The translations under genes and the position numbers were made by a program. 8,911 nucleotides of DNA, taken from assembly GCA_022866195.1 (NCBI GenBank), contig JALHUF010000233.1, positions 1 through 8,911 on the forward strand, written 5' to 3'. The stretch comes from Terriglobia bacterium (GTDB lineage: Bacteria; Acidobacteriota; Terriglobia; UBA7540). The notes below the pieces were generated by a model, which worked only from the letters and a program-made list of their open reading frames with translations, was not told where the DNA came from and searched no databases. This document shows, one piece after another, positions 1 through 6,334 of the stretch. How positions within the stretch are numbered: the stretch's first letter is position 1; the number at the start of each line of letters is the position of its first letter.

Positions 1-798
1 CCAGGGCTCGTTGGGGGTGATGGCCATTTCCAGGTCGAATTCCTTCCCGGCTTCTTCCATCATTCCCAGGCGCTGGAAGACCACGCCGAGATTGAAATGG
101 GCAAAGGGTAACTTCGGGTCGCCCGCCACCGCTTTTTCCAGCTCGTCTTTCGCCTTCTGGTGCACGTAGAGGTCGAGGTAAGCCTTGCCCATCAGCAGGT
201 GCATGTGGGGCGTGTCGCCCCCCACGCGTATCAACTGCTGGAAGGCGTTCTCCGAGTCTGCCTCGCGCTTGAGCTTGCCATAGCAGATACCGATCACGAA
301 GAGGAAATCCAGGTTGCTCTTCTCCTGCCCGTAGAGCGGCTCGAGGCTGCGGACCGTGTTCTCATAGTCGCTCAGCACGAAATAGCACATGCCCTTGAGG
401 AAGCGCGCTTGCTCGTGGTCCGGGTAAGCCTGCAACACCCGGTCGAAGTAAGGGATGGCTTGCTCGTAGGCCTGTTTGCGGTAATAGGCCAAGCCGAGAT
501 TGAGGTCGATGCCCGCAACCTCGGGCGCCAGTTTGCGCGCGGCCTCGAAGGATTCGATAGCCGAATCCAGTCTGTCTGTGCGCAGGTAGACCACCCCCAG
601 GTTGCTGTACGCGGCGGCGGAAAGGGGGTCCAGCTCCAGCACCGTGCGAAAACCCTGTTCAGCCTTCGCGTAGTCGCCGGCGAGCAAGGCACGCTGCGCC
701 TGGTCGAACACAGCTTGGGGATTTTGAGGCTGTGCCTGCCCGGCGCCCAGCCCGAGCGCGGGCAGCAGGCACAGGGTCAAGAGGAGCCGCGCAGACAT
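1..798 (-). CDS. Exported TPR-repeat protein, C-terminus beyond window
   Basis: An open frame runs from ATG at 798 to the left edge without a stop (266 codons, incomplete). A Shine-Dalgarno run, GGGGGGAAGG at 814-805, sits 6 nt before the ATG and fixes the start. Residues 4-22 form a Sec-type signal peptide (RLLLTLCLLPALGLG core, cleavage near GQA|Q at 22); no lipobox is present, so the product is probably periplasmic or secreted. The rest is about seven back-to-back 34-residue TPR units from residue 30, with the usual small/aromatic pattern (for example YSNLGVVYLRTDRLDSAIESF and FNLGVVFQRLGMMEEAGKEF). TPRs are protein-protein interaction scaffolds and no catalytic residue is seen, so the partner is unknown. 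It lies 100 nt downstream of the larger TPR gene on the same strand with no terminator between them, so co-transcription is likely. More repeats or another domain may follow outside the window. Confidence 0.88.
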   Translation of the reverse strand, partial: MSARLLLTLCLLPALGLGAGQAQPQNPQAVFDQAQRALLAGDYAKAEQGFRTVLELDPLSAAAYSNLGVVYLRTDRLDSAIESFEAARKLAPEVAGIDLNLGLAYYRKQAYEQAIPYFDRVLQAYPDHEQARFLKGMCYFVLSDYENTVRSLEPLYGQEKSNLDFLFVIGICYGKLKREADSENAFQQLIRVGGDTPHMHLLMGKAYLDLYVHQKAKDELEKAVAGDPKLPFAHFNLGVVFQRLGMMEEAGKEFDLEMAITPNEPW

Positions 799-898
799 CA
801 ATGACCTTCCCCCCACAAGGAGTTCGACAGATTCATGGTAAATCACCCGCCTATCTGCATGCAACGCTCCAGCCGGAAAGTCTTGGCAGGAGCAAAGG

Positions 899-2134
899 CT
901 ATTCTTCGGGGCGCAGAGGGAGATTCTCCGCCGGGGTGCCGGAGTATTCGCGCCCGCCAGGAGGAGCACCAAGCCCCAGCCCTCTCTGTTTCAATTTCGC
1001 AAAGAGTCCCCGCTCCCGGTCCGCGTCGGCTTTACGGTGGGCCCGCAGGTACGCCTGGGAAAGGGCAAAGTGGGCTTGCGGGCTATTCGGCTCGCGTTGC
1101 ACCACCTGCTCGAGTTCCGCAATGGCCCGCTCGTTTTCGCCGAGCTTGAAGAGCGTCCAGCCCAGAGCGTAGTGGGCAGCAAAGAAACCGGGACTGAGAC
1201 GCAATGCCTTCTCCGCATAGGGAAGCGCTCTATCTGGTTGGTTAATTTTCAGGTAGGTCATGGCGATCTGGAGTAGCGTCATCACATCGTCGGGTCGCAA
1301 TTCCAGCTCTTTGTGCAGCTCCTCAATTCCCTCTTGATAGTGGGCCACGTTAATGAGGAAATTGCCAAAGGCGTAATGCAAGCCGGGCGCCTGGGGAACC
1401 TCCGCCAGCAGCTTCCGGTAGGCAGCGATGGTTTCCGGAACGGGGGAGTGCGTCGCCTGGTAACCAATCTGGCCGACCCGGGCCACAAGGCTCTTCTGCT
1501 GGGCCTCCAGCTTGTCCAGCCCCGAGCGAATGCGCAGCGCGGCAAGGCCGAAAGCGTTTGTCAGATCGCTATCCTCCACTCCCGAACGCGCCACCCGAAC
1601 CAGGAGTTCTTGCGCCACCTCGAATTCTCCCTTTTGGATCATGATGAGCGCCGCGTTGAAGGTGGCCACGTTGTAGAGGTCGGCGTTCGTCATGCCCAAA
1701 GCTCGCCCGTGTTGAATGTGCGCGAAGGCGTCATCATAACGGCCCTGTTCGTACTCCACCAAGCCCAACAGGGCCCACCCGTCGGCATTCTTCGGCTCGA
1801 TGTCCACGAGGTTGCGGAAGGCAGCCTCGGCGCGCGCGTATTCCTTGCGATCCGCGAGAAGCATGCCGACGTTGCGCCAGCCATCCGGCCACTTGGGTCG
1901 GATACGCAGGGCCTTCAAATAGAGCCGGATGGCTTGTTCCCCTTGGCCCTGGCGCTGCGCCTCCGCTGCTTGCTGGGCGAGCTGTGGGAAGTTTTCCTGA
2001 ACCGCACCCTGCTGCCCCGCCAGGGGCATAGCCTGAGCGACTGCCAGAGCAAGTGAGACGACGAGAATCCGCAGGGTCGGCGCGAACTCACCCTGCCCTT
2101 CGACTCCCGGCCTGGTCCCTTTTCCGCAACTCAC
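899..2134 (-). CDS. Exported TPR-repeat protein (411 aa)
   Basis: The frame starts at GTG 2134 and ends at TAG 899; an in-frame TGA lies 36 nt upstream, so no longer start exists. The first 17 residues are polar. They are followed by a hydrophobic signal segment at about 20-35 (LRILVVSLALAVAQA) with cleavage near 35-39, so export is predicted. TPR units occupy about 49-150 (for example WRNVGMLLADRKEYARAEAA and GLVEYEQGRYDDAFAHIQ). A less regular helical stretch follows, then three more units at about 255-385 (AHYALGWTLFKLGENERAIA and AHFALSQAYLRAHRKADADR). The tail is Gly/Pro-rich. The C-terminal half aligns by eye with the interrupted TPR gene at 6335-7576, so the two look like paralogues flanking the receptor. 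No Shine-Dalgarno precedes the GTG, but an extended -10 lies 6 nt upstream, consistent with leaderless initiation. The binding partner is unknown. It probably leads an operon with the gene ending at the left edge. Confidence 0.87.
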   Translation of the reverse strand: MSCGKGTRPGVEGQGEFAPTLRILVVSLALAVAQAMPLAGQQGAVQENFPQLAQQAAEAQRQGQGEQAIRLYLKALRIRPKWPDGWRNVGMLLADRKEYARAEAAFRNLVDIEPKNADGWALLGLVEYEQGRYDDAFAHIQHGRALGMTNADLYNVATFNAALIMIQKGEFEVAQELLVRVARSGVEDSDLTNAFGLAALRIRSGLDKLEAQQKSLVARVGQIGYQATHSPVPETIAAYRKLLAEVPQAPGLHYAFGNFLINVAHYQEGIEELHKELELRPDDVMTLLQIAMTYLKINQPDRALPYAEKALRLSPGFFAAHYALGWTLFKLGENERAIAELEQVVQREPNSPQAHFALSQAYLRAHRKADADRERGLFAKLKQRGLGLGAPPGGREYSGTPAENLPLRPEE

Positions 2135-2140
2135 GACTGC

Positions 2141-2149
2141 ATGATAGCA
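2141..2149 (-). promoter_or_regulatory. Extended -10 promoter of the leftward TPR operon
   Basis: Read on the minus strand the sequence is TGC-TATCAT, an extended -10 (TGn motif plus a hexamer matching TATAAT at 5 of 6). No good -35 was found. The hexamer ends 6 nt before the GTG at 2134, so transcription would start at or next to the first base of the start codon, giving a leaderless mRNA. This is an inference from spacing only. Confidence 0.4.
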
Positions 2150-2160
2150 CTTTCTCGGAA

Positions 2161-2185
2161 CCGTGTTTCAGCGTACGCCACACGG
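2161..2185. repeat. Nested palindrome upstream of the TPR operon
   Basis: Outer arms CCGTGT (2161-2166) and ACACGG (2180-2185) enclose the perfect 8-bp palindrome GCGTACGC (2171-2178). It lies just upstream of, and overlapping, the expected -35 region of the minus-strand promoter, so it could be an operator. The inner and outer dyads are not concentric, which weakens this reading. Confidence 0.3.
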
Positions 2186-2323
2186 CGAAGCCTTGCTGTG
2201 GTGCGCCCGAAAGCAGCAGGACCCCGGCATGAGGGTCTGACAATATGACCTAGCTGAGAGACAGAATCCTAAGATGTGTAAGGAGAGATTCCATTTATTG
2301 TATTTGGGAGATCTATGGCCGTC

Positions 2324-2339
2324 AGGCTTAAACAAGCCT
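2324..2339. promoter_or_regulatory. Palindrome, candidate activator (enhancer) site
   Basis: AGGCTT (2324-2329) and AAGCCT (2334-2339) form perfect 6-bp arms around a 4-nt spacer (AAAC). The centre lies about 76 bp before the predicted receptor transcription start and upstream of the IHF-like site, where bacterial enhancer-binding proteins often bind at sigma-54 promoters. It is not T-tailed, so it is not a terminator for either neighbour. No specific regulator can be named. Confidence 0.35.
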
Positions 2340-2345
2340 AATTGT

Positions 2346-2358
2346 TATCAATTACTTA
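2346..2358 (+). promoter_or_regulatory. IHF-consensus site
   Basis: TATCAATTACTTA matches the E. coli IHF consensus WATCAANNNNTTR at every defined position and lies in AT-rich DNA. Its centre is about 56 bp before the predicted sigma-54 start, within the range usual for IHF sites that loop an upstream activator onto sigma-54 RNA polymerase. The host's own IHF/HU specificity is unknown, so this rests on the E. coli consensus. Confidence 0.45.
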
Positions 2359-2381
2359 GCTACCATAAAAAGGTTACATTT

Positions 2382-2397
2382 TGGCATCGTCTTTGCT
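2382..2397 (+). promoter_or_regulatory. Putative sigma-54 (-24/-12) promoter of the receptor
   Basis: TGGCAT-N5-TTGCT matches the sigma-54 consensus TGGCACG-N4-TTGCW at the core GG, GC and TTGC positions. The distance from GG (2383-2384) to GC (2395-2396) is exactly 12 nt. The start point would be near 2408, giving a leader of about 99 nt before GTG 2507. A weaker sigma-70-like alternative exists just upstream (TTGTTA 2342-2347, 16-nt spacer, CATAAA 2364-2369). The -24/-12 reading is preferred because the core dinucleotides and spacing are exact and an IHF-like site sits in the expected place. Confidence 0.6.
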
Positions 2398-2460
2398 ACC
2401 CTAAGGCCGAGGCTCTATGTCAGAGTCTGTTCTCAAGCTTGTAGTCCTACCCAGGACAAT

Positions 2461-2480
2461 TTGGTCCATTAACGGGCCAA
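2461..2480 (+). other. Hairpin in the receptor mRNA leader
   Basis: TTGGTCC (2461-2467) pairs with GGGCCAA (2474-2480) as a 7-bp stem with one G-U pair and a 6-nt loop. It competes with a smaller upstream pairing, GGAC (2454-2457) with GTCC (2464-2467). A separate 8-bp palindrome, TCTCGAGA (2487-2494), abuts the ribosome-binding site. The leader could therefore fold in alternative ways near the start codon, but no known riboswitch class was recognised and no T-run follows the stem. Confidence 0.3.
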
Positions 2481-2494
2481 TAAAAATCTCGAGA

Positions 2495-2500
2495 GGGAGG
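2495..2500 (+). promoter_or_regulatory. Ribosome-binding site that sets the receptor start
   Basis: GGGAGG lies 6 nt before GTG 2507. It favours GTG over the upstream in-frame ATG at 2417, which would add 30 residues that do not look like a signal peptide and would bury the real signal sequence. Confidence 0.8.
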
Positions 2501-2506
2501 ACGTTT

Positions 2507-5500
2507 GTGAAGAGAGCAATTCTGCTGTTTGGCACGATTCTCTTCTTCGTGTCTCTCACCGCTTGGGCTGCGGACACGGCGACGATCGTGGGGGCGGTAC
2601 TGGACTCCACGGGAGCTGTGATCCCGGGGGCCAAAGTCACGGTGGCGAACACCGACAAGGGTTTCACCCGTGACCTGGTCGCCAACGCGGCCGGAGAGTA
2701 CAACGCATCGAAAATCCCGCTCGGCGACTACGTGATCACCGCCGAAGCTCCCGGCTTTCAGAAGCTGGTGCGCTCGGGGATCACGGTGGCCGTCGGGCAA
2801 ACCCTCCGGGTGGACCTGCAATTGACAGTCGGGCAGGTCACCCAAGAGGTAACCGTCACGGGCAACATCACACGCGTGGAGACCGAGACGGCAGCGATTT
2901 CTGACGTGGTGACAGGCTCCCAGATTGCCAACCTCCAGTTGAACGGCCGCAACTGGGTCACGCTGGCCACGCTGATTCCGGGCGCGGCGCCCGACAACGG
3001 CCTGGACACGTCGCACGTGGGCGTGTACGGCAACAACAACATTTCCTTCAATGGCGGGCGCACCCAGTACAACAACTGGGAAATCGATGGCGGCCCCAAC
3101 ACGGACGAAGGCTCGGCGGGCACCTTTAATACCTATCCGAGTTTGGACACCATCGCCGAGTTCCGTATTTCCACTTCGAACTACGGCGCGGACATGGGCA
3201 AGCACGCGGGCGCCACCATCGAAGTCGCGACCAAGTCGGGCACCAAGGATTTCCACGGCAGCGTCTTCGAATACGTCCGCAACAACAGGTTCGATTCCAA
3301 CCCCTGGTTCCAGAACCGGCAAATCAACCCGCCGGGCGGGAATGCTCCCAAGACACCGCGCAAGTGGAACGACTACGGCTACAACTTTGGCGGGCCGTTC
3401 TACATCCCGGGCGTCTACAACACCGACAAGACCAAGACCTTCTTCTTCTGGTCGCAGAACTGGCGCAAATACCGGGAAGGCCAAGTCATCGGCAATAACG
3501 TTCCTACACTTAAGATGAGGGACGGCATCTTCACCGAATGCGATCCCCTCCAACCCGACTACGACCCCGACATGGGCTGCACACTGCCCACGGTCGGTGG
3601 CATCAAGTACAATGACGTTAGCTTGATGCCGGAATACACATTGGCGGATTTCACCAACGGGAAGATCCTCCTGGACGCCTATGTCCCGAAGCCCAACAGC
3701 GGTCCGTACGGCTGGATCCTGTCCTCGAGCACAGCCACCAATTGGCGGCAGGAACAAATCCGCGTGGACCAGAACATCGGGGAGAAGACACGCGTCTTCG
3801 TTCGCTTCACCCAGGACGCCTGGAACACGGTGGCAGTTCCCTCGCTGTGGAATTGGTCCGCCTACGACACCGTCAAGACCCCGTTCGGAGGGCCGGGCAA
3901 GAGCGCGGTGCTGAACATTGCGCACACCTTCAAGCCCAACCTGATAAACGAGTTTGTCATGGGCTACACGGTGGACCACATCCTCCTGGACTCTACCCCA
4001 GGCCCATCGTCGGTCAGGGGTAATTTTCTGAAGGGCACTGACTGGACAACCCAGAGCCTGTTCGCCGCCAACCAGGGCAGGCTTACGCTCCCTGACATCG
4101 CCATTTGCGGCGGCACTCCCATGTGCATTTACGAAGGCCAAAGCGTCTACAACCCCTGGTTCAACTCGAACCCCATCATCACCTGGAAGGACAACATGGC
4201 CTGGACAACGGGCCGCCACACCCTGAAGTTCGGATTCTTCCTGGAGAAGTTCCGGAAGAACGAGCAATATGGTACCCAGGTCCAGGGGGTCATGTCGATT
4301 GACGATTGGGGCGGCTACACCACGAAAAACGGCCTGGCGGACATGTTCCTGGGCCGCATCCAGGACTATGTTGAGGGCACCGTCCAGCAGAACGGCATGC
4401 TGGTGGGCGGCTACCCCAAGGGCCACTGGCGCATGACCGCTTTCGAGCCCTATATCCAGGACGACTGGAAGATAAGCCGCAAGCTGACGTTGAACATCGG
4501 CGCGCGCTACTACCTGTTCACCCGCATCCATGACGTCACGCGCCCGACTATCGACTCGGCCTTCATGCCCAGTCTCTACAACCCTCTGTACGAGAGGCAG
4601 TTGGATTCCGGTGGGAACCTCATTTACGACGCGAACCTGCACGACTTCACAACCTATGGCAACGGCTCGGTCCAGTGCGGCGCGGGCACGATCCTCAAGG
4701 GCTGCCAGACTCCTTACTACTGGACGCTCGCGCCACGCTTCGGCTTTGCCTATGACCCGAGGGGCGACGGCAAGACCGTGATCCGCGGCGGCTACGGCAT
4801 CTACTACGAGATGGGTAACGGCAACGAGGCCCAGATGGAGGGGGTGCAGGGTAACCCGCCGGCGTCGTTGGCCCCGCACCTGAATGACCTGGCGAGCTAC
4901 GCCGATATCCAGCCGATCGACGATCTCACGCAGGCTTCGGCTTACGGCCCCGCCGGCGTCTCAACCATCCCCTATCGCCAGAAGTGGGGCAACGTCCAGC
5001 AGTTCAGCTTCGGCATCCAGCACGAGTTCCCGGGCAATAACGTGTTGGGCGTCTCCTATGTTGGGGCTCTGGGCCGGAACCTGGCTCGTAACCGCGACCT
5101 GAACCAGCTCCCCATCGGCATCGGAACGGTGAATGTTCCCGCTCTCGCTGACGAGAACAACTGCGACGCCGCGGGTAATTGCGACGTCCAGACCATCTTG
5201 ATTAACCACGACCCCACGAGCAACGCCAACTTCTTCCGGACCTATCGGGGTTATGGCAATATCTACATGAAGGAGAACACGGCGGTCTCCAGCTACAACT
5301 CTTTACAGGTCAGCTTCCGCCACGTCTTCGGCCACGGACTCACCCTCCAGACCGCCTACACCTGGTCCAAGACCATGGACGATTCCACCAGCACTTACCA
5401 GAGCAGCCCGAACGGCATCGACGACCAGAACCTGAGCCGGTGGAAGAGTAAGTCTGACTTGAACCGCAGCCAAATCCTCGTGATGAACTACGTTTACGAG

Positions 5501-6139
5501 CTACCGTTCTTCAAGAACTCCAGCGGCCCGATCAAGAGCATCCTGGGAGGCTGGACGATCAGTGGTATCACCAGCTTCTTCACCGGCCAGCCCGTGAATT
5601 TCAACTGTGGCATCGCGGGCTTGAGCTCGGGCGTCGGCGGGAACGTGAAGTGCAACTCGCCCGGGAAACTCGCGATCCAGAAGGGGGTGTTCGACGATCC
5701 CGAATATGGACCTACCCCCACTTGGTTTGACCCGTCGACGATCGCCAATACCACGGAAGACCAGCTCCGCGCCGACGGCCAGCCGGGGATGTTCGGCACG
5801 ATGGGCCGCAATGTCCTGACCGGTCCGGGCCGGAACAACTGGGACTTGGCGATCCTGAAGAACTTCGAACTGCCCTGGCTCAAGGGTGAACACGCCACAC
5901 TGCAATTCCGCTTCGAGACGTTCAACACCTGGAACCATCCGCAGTGGAAGTATATCAGCGCCGGCTGCGACGGCAGCGATAACCCTGACGGGACTAAGGC
6001 CTTCGGCCGAAGTTGCACCAATCAAATCCTCACCGATCCCATTAGTGGGGACTCAAAGAGGGTCAACGGCGGCAACGGCCAGGTCACCGGCGCGTGGGAT
6101 CCGCGTATTATTCAGTTGGGCTTGAAGTTCATCTTCTAA
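2507..6139 (+). CDS. Oar-like TonB-dependent outer-membrane receptor (1,210 aa)
   Basis: A Sec signal peptide covers residues 1-21 (KRAILLFGTILFFVSLTAWA, cut near AWA|AD). A carboxypeptidase-regulatory-like beta-sandwich follows at about 24-107 (DSTGAVIPGAKVTV, GEYNASKIPLGDYVI), then a plug domain at about 110-240, including ISFNGGRTQYNNWEIDGG and the typical VATKSGTKDFHGSVFEYVRN stretch at about 240-258. The rest is a long beta-barrel (EPYIQDDWKISRKLTLNIGA near 647, FGFAYDPRGDGKTVIRGGYG). It ends in LGLKFIF, with the terminal Phe usual for BAM-inserted barrels. Length and order fit the Oar-type receptors that are expanded in Acidobacteriota. Such receptors are expected to import or bind large substrates using TonB energy; the ligand cannot be read here. 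Twelve cysteines fall in six close pairs, all in the barrel part. The gene has its own putative sigma-54 promoter and a strong terminator, so it is probably monocistronic. Confidence 0.95.
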   Translation: MKRAILLFGTILFFVSLTAWAADTATIVGAVLDSTGAVIPGAKVTVANTDKGFTRDLVANAAGEYNASKIPLGDYVITAEAPGFQKLVRSGITVAVGQTLRVDLQLTVGQVTQEVTVTGNITRVETETAAISDVVTGSQIANLQLNGRNWVTLATLIPGAAPDNGLDTSHVGVYGNNNISFNGGRTQYNNWEIDGGPNTDEGSAGTFNTYPSLDTIAEFRISTSNYGADMGKHAGATIEVATKSGTKDFHGSVFEYVRNNRFDSNPWFQNRQINPPGGNAPKTPRKWNDYGYNFGGPFYIPGVYNTDKTKTFFFWSQNWRKYREGQVIGNNVPTLKMRDGIFTECDPLQPDYDPDMGCTLPTVGGIKYNDVSLMPEYTLADFTNGKILLDAYVPKPNSGPYGWILSSSTATNWRQEQIRVDQNIGEKTRVFVRFTQDAWNTVAVPSLWNWSAYDTVKTPFGGPGKSAVLNIAHTFKPNLINEFVMGYTVDHILLDSTPGPSSVRGNFLKGTDWTTQSLFAANQGRLTLPDIAICGGTPMCIYEGQSVYNPWFNSNPIITWKDNMAWTTGRHTLKFGFFLEKFRKNEQYGTQVQGVMSIDDWGGYTTKNGLADMFLGRIQDYVEGTVQQNGMLVGGYPKGHWRMTAFEPYIQDDWKISRKLTLNIGARYYLFTRIHDVTRPTIDSAFMPSLYNPLYERQLDSGGNLIYDANLHDFTTYGNGSVQCGAGTILKGCQTPYYWTLAPRFGFAYDPRGDGKTVIRGGYGIYYEMGNGNEAQMEGVQGNPPASLAPHLNDLASYADIQPIDDLTQASAYGPAGVSTIPYRQKWGNVQQFSFGIQHEFPGNNVLGVSYVGALGRNLARNRDLNQLPIGIGTVNVPALADENNCDAAGNCDVQTILINHDPTSNANFFRTYRGYGNIYMKENTAVSSYNSLQVSFRHVFGHGLTLQTAYTWSKTMDDSTSTYQSSPNGIDDQNLSRWKSKSDLNRSQILVMNYVYELPFFKNSSGPIKSILGGWTISGITSFFTGQPVNFNCGIAGLSSGVGGNVKCNSPGKLAIQKGVFDDPEYGPTPTWFDPSTIANTTEDQLRADGQPGMFGTMGRNVLTGPGRNNWDLAILKNFELPWLKGEHATLQFRFETFNTWNHPQWKYISAGCDGSDNPDGTKAFGRSCTNQILTDPISGDSKRVNGGNGQVTGAWDPRIIQLGLKFIF

Positions 6140-6165
6140 CCTGACTGCTTTTGGCTTGTCTTCAC

Positions 6166-6205
6166 AACCCTGGTCGTCCTTCCCGGACGACCAGGGTTTT
6201 TCTTT
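6166..6205 (+). terminator. Strong intrinsic terminator after the receptor
   Basis: A perfect 12-bp stem, CCCTGGTCGTCC (6168-6179) with GGACGACCAGGG (6185-6196), has a 5-nt loop. Two A-T pairs extend it to 14 bp, and TTTTTCTTT follows directly. It lies 27 nt after the receptor stop and should isolate the receptor from the genes to its right. Confidence 0.93.
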
Positions 6206-6210
6206 GTTGT

Positions 6211-6288
6211 GTAGCGGCGGTCGGCGCCTGCCCCCTATTTGCAGTCGGGGACCGCCGTCTGGGTCCGGCGCTCATAGAGCGCCGCTAC
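6211..6288. repeat. REP-like palindromic intergenic element
   Basis: Terminal inverted repeats GTAGCGGCG (6211-6219) and CGCCGCTAC (6280-6288) bound a 78-bp element. Inside are two further perfect dyads. CGGCGGTC (6215-6222) pairs with GACCGCCG (6250-6257). CGGCGCTC (6266-6273) pairs with GAGCGCCG (6277-6284) around a 3-nt loop. Some pairings exclude each other, so the element can fold in more than one way. There is no coding potential. The architecture is that of dispersed palindromic repeats (REP/MITE-like); copy number cannot be judged from one window. Confidence 0.6.
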
Positions 6289-6298
6289 CACGGCGAAT

Positions 6299-6327
6299 TT
6301 GACCTCCTTCGTGTTTCCCGCTATCCT
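6299..6327 (+). promoter_or_regulatory. Sigma-70-like promoter of the interrupted TPR gene
   Basis: TTGACC (6299-6304, 5 of 6 to the -35 consensus), a 17-nt spacer and TATCCT (6322-6327, 4 of 6 to the -10) form a well-spaced promoter. The start of transcription would fall at about 6333-6335, on or next to GTG 6335, implying a leaderless mRNA. It also argues against translation starting at the TTG of 6299, which would then lie inside the -35. Confidence 0.5.
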
Positions 6328-6334
6328 CAGCGAT

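Larger units (their letters stand above)
2135..2506. other. Divergent intergenic regulatory region
   Basis: These 372 bases separate the leftward TPR operon from the rightward receptor gene. No credible coding frame was found. The part next to the TPR gene is GC-rich and holds its putative promoter and a nested palindrome. From about 2255 to 2400 the DNA is clearly AT-rich compared with its surroundings and holds a palindrome, an IHF-consensus site and a -24/-12 promoter pointing at the receptor. A weaker dyad, GGTC-N9-GACC at 2234-2250, could be a second distal activator site. The stretch 2408-2506 is the predicted 5' leader of the receptor mRNA. Confidence 0.7.

Noticed and set aside
160..804. 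A 214-codon plus-strand frame opposite the leftmost TPR gene
   Set aside because: The minus strand gives regular 34-residue TPR units with a signal peptide and a good ribosome-binding site. The plus-strand translation has none of these.
2342..2369. A sigma-70-like promoter TTGTTA-N16-CATAAA for the receptor
   Set aside because: Both hexamers are weak, as expected by chance in AT-rich DNA, and it overlaps the IHF-consensus site. Kept only as an alternative to the -24/-12 element.
2417..2506. An upstream ATG at 2417 as start of the receptor
   Set aside because: It would add 30 non-signal residues before a clear signal peptide, and GTG 2507 has a well-spaced GGGAGG. ATG 2417 also lies only about 9 nt after the predicted transcription start.
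2447..4879. A stop-free 810-codon frame on the minus strand, opposite the receptor gene
   Set aside because: It mirrors the GC-rich third positions of the receptor. Its translation is a low-complexity Val/Arg/Ala/Gly mix with no domain, signal peptide or Shine-Dalgarno, while the plus strand has unmistakable receptor motifs.
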